From Actinomycetota bacterium (GTDB lineage: Bacteria > Actinomycetota > Acidimicrobiia > Acidimicrobiales > MedAcidi-G1), in assembly GCA_018673475.1 (NCBI GenBank), contig JABHCN010000063.1:1-49471 (forward strand): a stretch of 49,471 bases of DNA. The letters are read 5' to 3'. Made by a program: the position numbers and the translations under genes. The notes beneath the pieces were generated by a model. It saw nothing but the letters and a program-made list of their open reading frames with translations. It did no database searches and was not told where the DNA came from. Every line of letters starts with the position of its first letter. Positions within the stretch are counted from its first letter, which is position 1. Below are positions 45,349 to 49,471 of the stretch, one piece after another.

Positions 45349-45486
45349 TGCACTAGGGTCTGTTCAGAGCCGGGTCGTGGTGAGGCCCCTGCACCCCGGT
45401 AGAGGGTTTCCAGCAAGGACTGACCAGAGGGCCGACGGAATGGTGGCCAGATGGTTCCAGCGTCACTGAGGGGGACGTGGTCCAGA

Positions 45487-45597
45487 ATGGGGCCGCGTCC
45501 CGATGCGCCAATCGGCACCCGGCGGTTGACTGTCAAGCCGTATGACCCGCTGACCCTCGGTGACCAGGTGGTCGAGATCCTGGGATGGGGGGACTAG
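45487..45597 (+). CDS. Possible small ORF overlapping the S9 peptidase start
   Basis: A 36-codon ORF whose second half reads like a folded protein (RRLTVKPYDPLTLGDQVVE) and has GC-rich third positions as in real genes here. A GAGGGGG stretch lies about 12 nt upstream, further than usual. Its end overlaps the peptidase start by 13 nt, which would allow coupling. A perfect TTGAC-T-GTCAA palindrome (45526-45536) also lies here and could be the real feature. Confidence 0.35.
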   Translation: MGPRPDAPIGTRRLTVKPYDPLTLGDQVVEILGWGD

Positions 45598-47519
45598 CGG
45601 CAGCGGCGCCCTGCGGAAGTTGGGGGTCGCCGATAACCGCAGCCCTGCTGGTGGCCGGTGCTGCGTCGCCCTCCGAGGTGGTTGTGGACGGTGACCGGGT
45701 GTGGTGGTCCGAGTCGCGTCCCGATGAGGGTGGTCGCTCCGTTGTCGTGTGCGGTGGGGTGGATGCCGTTCCTCCAGAGGTGAACGTGCGGACCCTGGTG
45801 CACGAGTACGGCGGCGGGGCCTGGTGGGCGTTCGGTGGCACGCTCGTCTACAGCGACCACACCGACCAGCGGCTCTACCGGATGGGCGACGGTGGCCAAC
45901 CCACGGTTCTCACACCGGAACCGGATTCAGCCAGGGCGCTGCGCTACGCGGACGGGAGGCCGACGCCGGACGGCCGCTGGTATGTCTGCGTCCGGGAGAA
46001 CCACGGGCAGGGGGGTGAGCCGGCCAACGACCTGGTGGCCGTGGCACTTGACGGGTCACTGCGGGTGGAGGTCCTGGTTTCGGGCCCCGACTTCGTCTCC
46101 TCGCCCCGGGTGTCGCCAGATGGTGACCGCCTGGCATGGGTCCAGTGGGATCACCCGAACCTGCCCTGGGACGACACGCAGCTGTGGGTGGCCGACCTGG
46201 GTGACGGTGTGGTCTCAGGAGCCGTCTGCGTCGGTGGCGGTGGTGTAGCAGAGGCCGGGTCCGGAGAGTCCTTCTTCCAGCCCGAATGGAACGCTGACGG
46301 GACGCTCCACGTCGTCACCGACCGTGACGCCTGGTGGCACCTGTACAGGCTGGCGGTCGACGGGTCGTGGGAGCAGCTCACGTCTGGTGGGTTCGAGATC
46401 GCCACCCCGCAGTGGGTGTTCGGGCTGTCCCGGTACGCATTCGTCGGCGACGAGGTCTGGTTCGCACGGCGGGTGGACGGTGTGGACCGGCTGTCGGTGC
46501 TGGCCGCCGATGGTGTCGTCAGGGATGTCGATGTGGATGTGACGTCAATCGGGTCGGTGTCGGCGCTGGGCGAGGGTGTGGTGGCGGTCGTGGCCTCGTG
46601 GGTCAGCGAGCCGGCGGTGGTGGCAATCGGTCCAGGGGGCGTAGATGAGTTGAACAGCCGCCGCGACCTGAACCTTGGGCCTGACTGGTTTCCCGTTCCC
46701 GAGTCAGTCTGTTTTTCGACGGCGTCGGGTGAGGAGGCGTATGCCCTCGTCTACCCCCCGACCAACCCGGATCACCGGGTGCCTGATGGTGAGCGCCCGC
46801 CGCTGCTGGTGCTGGCCCACGGTGGCCCGACGGGTTCGGCGCGGACCCAGTTGCAGCTCTCCATCGCCTACTGGACCAGCCGTGGATTTGTTGTGGCCGA
46901 CGTGGACTACCGGGGTTCAACCGGGTACGGCCGCCCCTACCGGCACCGACTCTGGGGGGAGTGGGGTCTCGCCGACGTGGAGGACTGTGTGGCGGTTGCC
47001 GGCTTTCTGGCCGACCGGGGCGATGTGGACGTGGAGCGCATGGCGATCAGGGGTGGAAGCGCCGGCGGCTTCACGGTGCTGGCCGCGGTCACGTTCCACG
47101 ACGTGTTCACCGCCGGAGCCAGCCGCTACGGCGTGGCCGACCTGGCGGCGCTTGCGGCCGACACCCACAAGTTCGAGGCCCGCTACCTTGACCGCCTGGT
47201 GGGTGCATGGCCCGGCGACGAGGCGGTGTACCGGGCGAGGTCTCCGATCCACCACACCGACCTGCTGGCTACACCGATGTTGCTGCTCCAGGGCGCCGAG
47301 GACCCGATCGTGCCGCCGAACCAGGCGCGAGCCATGGCTGATGCCCTGAGGGACAAGGGCGTTCCGTTCGCGTACCTGGAGTTCCCCGACGAGGGGCACG
47401 GATTTCGCAGGGCACCGAACATTGTCAGAGCCCTGGAGGCCGAGCTGTCGTTCTTCGCCCAGCGCTTCGGCTTTGAACCGGCCGACGACCTGCCGCCGCT
47501 CGATGTGGACGGCGCCTGA
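45585..47519 (+). CDS. S9 family prolyl oligopeptidase-type peptidase
   Basis: A 644-residue serine peptidase. A beta-propeller N-terminal part (to about 390) contains WD-like repeats; the alpha/beta-hydrolase domain has Ser492 in GGSAGG, Asp573 in GAEDPIVPP and His605 in DEGHGF, the complete triad. Family members cleave short peptides after Pro or related residues, and no secretion signal is present, so a cytoplasmic role is likely. Starts at ATG 45585, near the family-typical GSWGSPITA. Confidence 0.93.
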   Translation: MGGLAAAAPCGSWGSPITAALLVAGAASPSEVVVDGDRVWWSESRPDEGGRSVVVCGGVDAVPPEVNVRTLVHEYGGGAWWAFGGTLVYSDHTDQRLYRMGDGGQPTVLTPEPDSARALRYADGRPTPDGRWYVCVRENHGQGGEPANDLVAVALDGSLRVEVLVSGPDFVSSPRVSPDGDRLAWVQWDHPNLPWDDTQLWVADLGDGVVSGAVCVGGGGVAEAGSGESFFQPEWNADGTLHVVTDRDAWWHLYRLAVDGSWEQLTSGGFEIATPQWVFGLSRYAFVGDEVWFARRVDGVDRLSVLAADGVVRDVDVDVTSIGSVSALGEGVVAVVASWVSEPAVVAIGPGGVDELNSRRDLNLGPDWFPVPESVCFSTASGEEAYALVYPPTNPDHRVPDGERPPLLVLAHGGPTGSARTQLQLSIAYWTSRGFVVADVDYRGSTGYGRPYRHRLWGEWGLADVEDCVAVAGFLADRGDVDVERMAIRGGSAGGFTVLAAVTFHDVFTAGASRYGVADLAALAADTHKFEARYLDRLVGAWPGDEAVYRARSPIHHTDLLATPMLLLQGAEDPIVPPNQARAMADALRDKGVPFAYLEFPDEGHGFRRAPNIVRALEAELSFFAQRFGFEPADDLPPLDVDGA

Positions 47520-47598
47520 GCCGTCGGGAACGTGAACGCCGCGTGACGACTGCCGGAACGCGGTTGCGGGCCGGGGCGGGTCGGGGCACGCTCTACAC

Positions 47599-49167
47599 AT
47601 GGCAAGGGTGCTGGTAACCGAGGAGATCGCCGAATCAGGTCTTGATCTTCTGCGCGGTGCCGGTCACGACGTGGACATGCAGCTGGGCCTGAACGGGGCC
47701 GATCTGGCCGCGGCCCTCGATGGTGCCTCGGCGCTCATCATCAGGTCCGCCACGCAGGTCACAGCCGAGGTTCTCGAGGCCACAGAGGGTCTTGTTGTCG
47801 TTGGTCGGGCCGGAATCGGCCTCGACAACGTCGACGTGCGTTCGGCCACCCGCAGTGGTGTGATGGTAGTCAACGCGCCGTTGTCCAACTCGATTTCGGC
47901 AGCGGAGCACACCATGGCCCTGCTCTTGGCCCAGGCCCGCTGCATTCCCCAGGCACACGCCGACCTCGTGGGCGGGGCCTGGAACCGTTCCCGCTGGCAG
48001 GGTGTCGAGTTGTGCGACAAGACCCTCGGAATCGTCGGCCTTGGCCGCATCGGAAGGCTGGTAGCTGAGCGTGCGGCTGCGTTCGGCATGCGGATCCTGG
48101 CGCATGACCCGTTTGTGGTTGAGGAGAGCATCAGGAACCTGAACATCGAGATGGTGGATCTGGTTGAGGTGGTGGAGCGGTCCGACTTCCTGACCCTGCA
48201 CCTGGCGCGCACCCCTGACACGGTCGGGTTGGTCGATGCCGACCTGCTGGCGTTGGCCAAGCCGGGGCAGCGCGTCGTCAACGTGGCCCGGGGAGGAATC
48301 GTCGACGAGGACGCCCTGGCCGGTGCAATCCGGTCCGGACGCATCGCCGGTGCCGCCATCGACGTGTTCGCTGAGGAGCCCACCACCGACTCGCCCCTGT
48401 TCGGCCTGGAGCAGGTGGTGGTGACACCCCATCTGGGTGCCAGCACCGCAGAGGCCCAGGACAAGGCAGGTACCACGATCGCCGAGCAGGTGGTGCTGGC
48501 ACTGGCCGGCGACTACGTGCCCTTTGCCGTGAACATCGACGTGGGGGTCGCCCCAGACGTGATCCGGCCGTTCGTTCCGCTGGCCGAGAAGCTGGGCGAG
48601 ATCTTCGGGGCGCTCTCGGGTCGCCTGCCCGACCGCCTCGACGTGGAGTTCCGCGGTCAGATCGGCGAGGTAGATGACCGCCTGGCAACCCTGGCGGTGG
48701 TGAAGGGTCTGTTGGACAGGGTGGTGGCCGAGGCGGTCACCTACGTGAACGCCGACGACATGGCCCGTGAGCGGGGCCTCGACGTGCGCACGGTTTCCTC
48801 GTCGACCGCTACCGACTACCTCAACACAATCACGCTGCGCTCGGACCGCCTGGCACTTTCGGGCACGCTCGCCGGCCTGTCGGCGGAGCCGCGAATCGTG
48901 ATGATCGACGACCACCCTGTCGACGTGCCGCCCAGTGACCACATGCTGGTTGTGCGAAACGACGATCGCCCCGGGATGATCGGCATGGTCGGGACCGTCG
49001 TGGGCGAAGCCGGGGTGAACGTGGCGAACATGACCGTCGGGCACGATGCCGGCGCCGCGACGGCTGTGATGGTGCTCGCTACCGATCAGGCGGTCGGGGC
49101 CGATGTAGTTGCGAGCCTTGCTGAAAGGGAGGGGATCGTCAGCGTCCACGGAATCGACCTGACCTGA
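47599..49167 (+). CDS. serA: D-3-phosphoglycerate dehydrogenase
   Basis: First step of serine synthesis. The 522-residue protein is the long actinobacterial type: NAD domain with GLGRIGRLVAE and NVARGGIVDEDAL, catalytic His in TPHLGAST, an intervening ASB-like domain, and a C-terminal ACT domain (LVVRNDDRPGMIGMVG) that in mycobacteria senses serine. All motifs are intact. ATG 47599 gives the usual start VLVTEEIAESGL. The leuA region follows 68 nt downstream. Confidence 0.97.
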   Translation: MARVLVTEEIAESGLDLLRGAGHDVDMQLGLNGADLAAALDGASALIIRSATQVTAEVLEATEGLVVVGRAGIGLDNVDVRSATRSGVMVVNAPLSNSISAAEHTMALLLAQARCIPQAHADLVGGAWNRSRWQGVELCDKTLGIVGLGRIGRLVAERAAAFGMRILAHDPFVVEESIRNLNIEMVDLVEVVERSDFLTLHLARTPDTVGLVDADLLALAKPGQRVVNVARGGIVDEDALAGAIRSGRIAGAAIDVFAEEPTTDSPLFGLEQVVVTPHLGASTAEAQDKAGTTIAEQVVLALAGDYVPFAVNIDVGVAPDVIRPFVPLAEKLGEIFGALSGRLPDRLDVEFRGQIGEVDDRLATLAVVKGLLDRVVAEAVTYVNADDMARERGLDVRTVSSSTATDYLNTITLRSDRLALSGTLAGLSAEPRIVMIDDHPVDVPPSDHMLVVRNDDRPGMIGMVGTVVGEAGVNVANMTVGHDAGAATAVMVLATDQAVGADVVASLAEREGIVSVHGIDLT

Positions 49168-49221
49168 GGCCACGCTGACCGTGGCTGAAAACCGGGTTGT
49201 GACCGGTCGACACTCTGGGTC

Positions 49222-49227
49222 TACACT
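49222..49227 (+). promoter_or_regulatory. -10 box of a probable leaderless promoter for the leucine leader peptide
   Basis: TACACT ends 8 nt before ATG 49236. TTGTGA at 49197-49202 is a weak -35 at 19 nt spacing. Confidence 0.55.
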
Positions 49228-49235
49228 GGTGGTCA

Positions 49236-49271
49236 ATGCGAACCGAACTCAACCTCCTGCTGCTGACCTAG
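49236..49271 (+). CDS. leuL: Leucine-rich leader peptide of leuA
   Basis: An 11-residue ORF, MRTELNLLLLT, with five leucine codons: CTC, then after one codon CTC and three CTG. This is the hallmark of ribosome-mediated leucine attenuation. The stop at 49269 is just ahead of paired hairpins. Conventional gene callers would miss it. Slow translation when Leu-tRNA is scarce would stall the ribosome on these codons. Confidence 0.85.
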   Translation: MRTELNLLLLT

Positions 49272-49273
49272 GG

Positions 49274-49340
49274 CGAACGCACCCATACGCGTTCGTCCGA
49301 ACCTCCTGAGCCCGAAGGGCCGGGAGGTTCTCTCGTTTTT
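49274..49340 (+). terminator. Leucine attenuator: upstream hairpin and intrinsic terminator
   Basis: First hairpin CGAACGC (49274-49280) with GCGTTCG (49289-49295). Then the terminator: GAACCTCC (49299-49306) pairs with GGAGGTTC (49323-49330), with an inner GCCC-GAA-GGGC stem, followed by GTTTTT (49335-49340). GTTC in the first hairpin can alternatively pair with GAAC of the terminator arm (weak, 4 bp), which is the expected switch when the ribosome stalls and covers 49274-49280. Confidence 0.82.
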
Positions 49341-49400
49341 CACACAGGAACTGACCGACCAGACCAGCGACACCGAACCAGCACACGACCGGAGCAGGCA

Positions 49401-49471
49401 ATGAGCGACACACCGACCAGAGACAGGGTTGTCATCTTCGACACGACCCTCCGTGACGGCGAGCAGTCGCC
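49401..49471 (+). CDS. leuA: 2-isopropylmalate synthase, start only (runs off the window)
   Basis: Only 23 codons are visible. The start is supported by GGAGCAGG about 5 nt upstream. After ten residues the motif VIFDTTLRDGEQSP appears, the signature of the isopropylmalate/homocitrate/citramalate synthase family. The leucine leader and attenuator upstream identify it as leuA rather than a citramalate synthase. The first step of leucine synthesis, it uses the 2-oxoisovalerate made by the ilv genes. Confidence 0.9.
   Translation, partial: MSDTPTRDRVVIFDTTLRDGEQS

Overview
The window is a GC-rich, gene-dense chromosomal segment from an actinobacterium. A WhiB regulator, a PASTA-domain Ser/Thr kinase, a rhomboid with an N-terminal zinc finger, an Rv2466c-like DsbA-fold protein and a CtpE-like P-type ATPase all point to that phylum. 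The DMSP-lyase-like cupin and the mix of acyl-CoA enzymes would fit a marine Acidimicrobiia lineage; that placement is inference. I found no rRNA, tRNA, insertion sequence, prophage or CRISPR array.

Layout. 1-6345: crotonase (cut by the window edge), DMSP-lyase-like cupin, rhomboid, DsbA-fold protein, a methyltransferase on the minus strand, then the overlapping pair cysteine desulfurase-mnmA. 6366-15896: a membrane protein, ligA, a second crotonase with a small membrane-anchored partner, the PASTA kinase, and gatC-gatA-gatB. 15893-22412: MATE transporter, then ilvD, ilvB, ilvN, ilvC. 22699-26779: thiolase, a peroxiredoxin with an in-frame UGA, an Mct-like CoA isomerase and a double-hotdog MaoC protein. 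26994-36246: whiB, glutamate dehydrogenase, P-type ATPase, Nudix, CoA transferase, SDR, cytochrome P450, metallo-beta-lactamase-fold hydrolase. 36326-40243: minus-strand operon cysH-sirC-cobA-sir for assimilatory sulfate reduction and its siroheme. 40390-45313: a small ORF, the overlapping operon thioesterase-LMW phosphatase-azlC-azlD, a PAQR protein, a lipoprotein and an aminotransferase. 45487-49471: S9 peptidase, serA, then a leucine leader peptide with terminator and the start of leuA.

The most striking signal is at 24046-24513. A peroxiredoxin reading frame continues intact through a UGA codon placed exactly where the peroxidatic cysteine should be. The protein has no cysteine at all, and a stem-loop of bacterial SECIS type follows the UGA. 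I read this as a selenocysteine peroxiredoxin.

Two regulatory themes recur. First, at least fifteen genes have a TANNNT -10 box ending 6-8 nt before the start codon, often TAGCCT, which predicts leaderless mRNAs as a common expression mode. Second, leuA appears to be controlled by leucine-codon attenuation, with the leader peptide itself leaderless. Amino-acid supply is a common thread: ilvDBNC and leuA (branched chain), azlCD (branched-chain export), serA, cysH/sir (cysteine sulfur), glutamate dehydrogenase and an aminotransferase.
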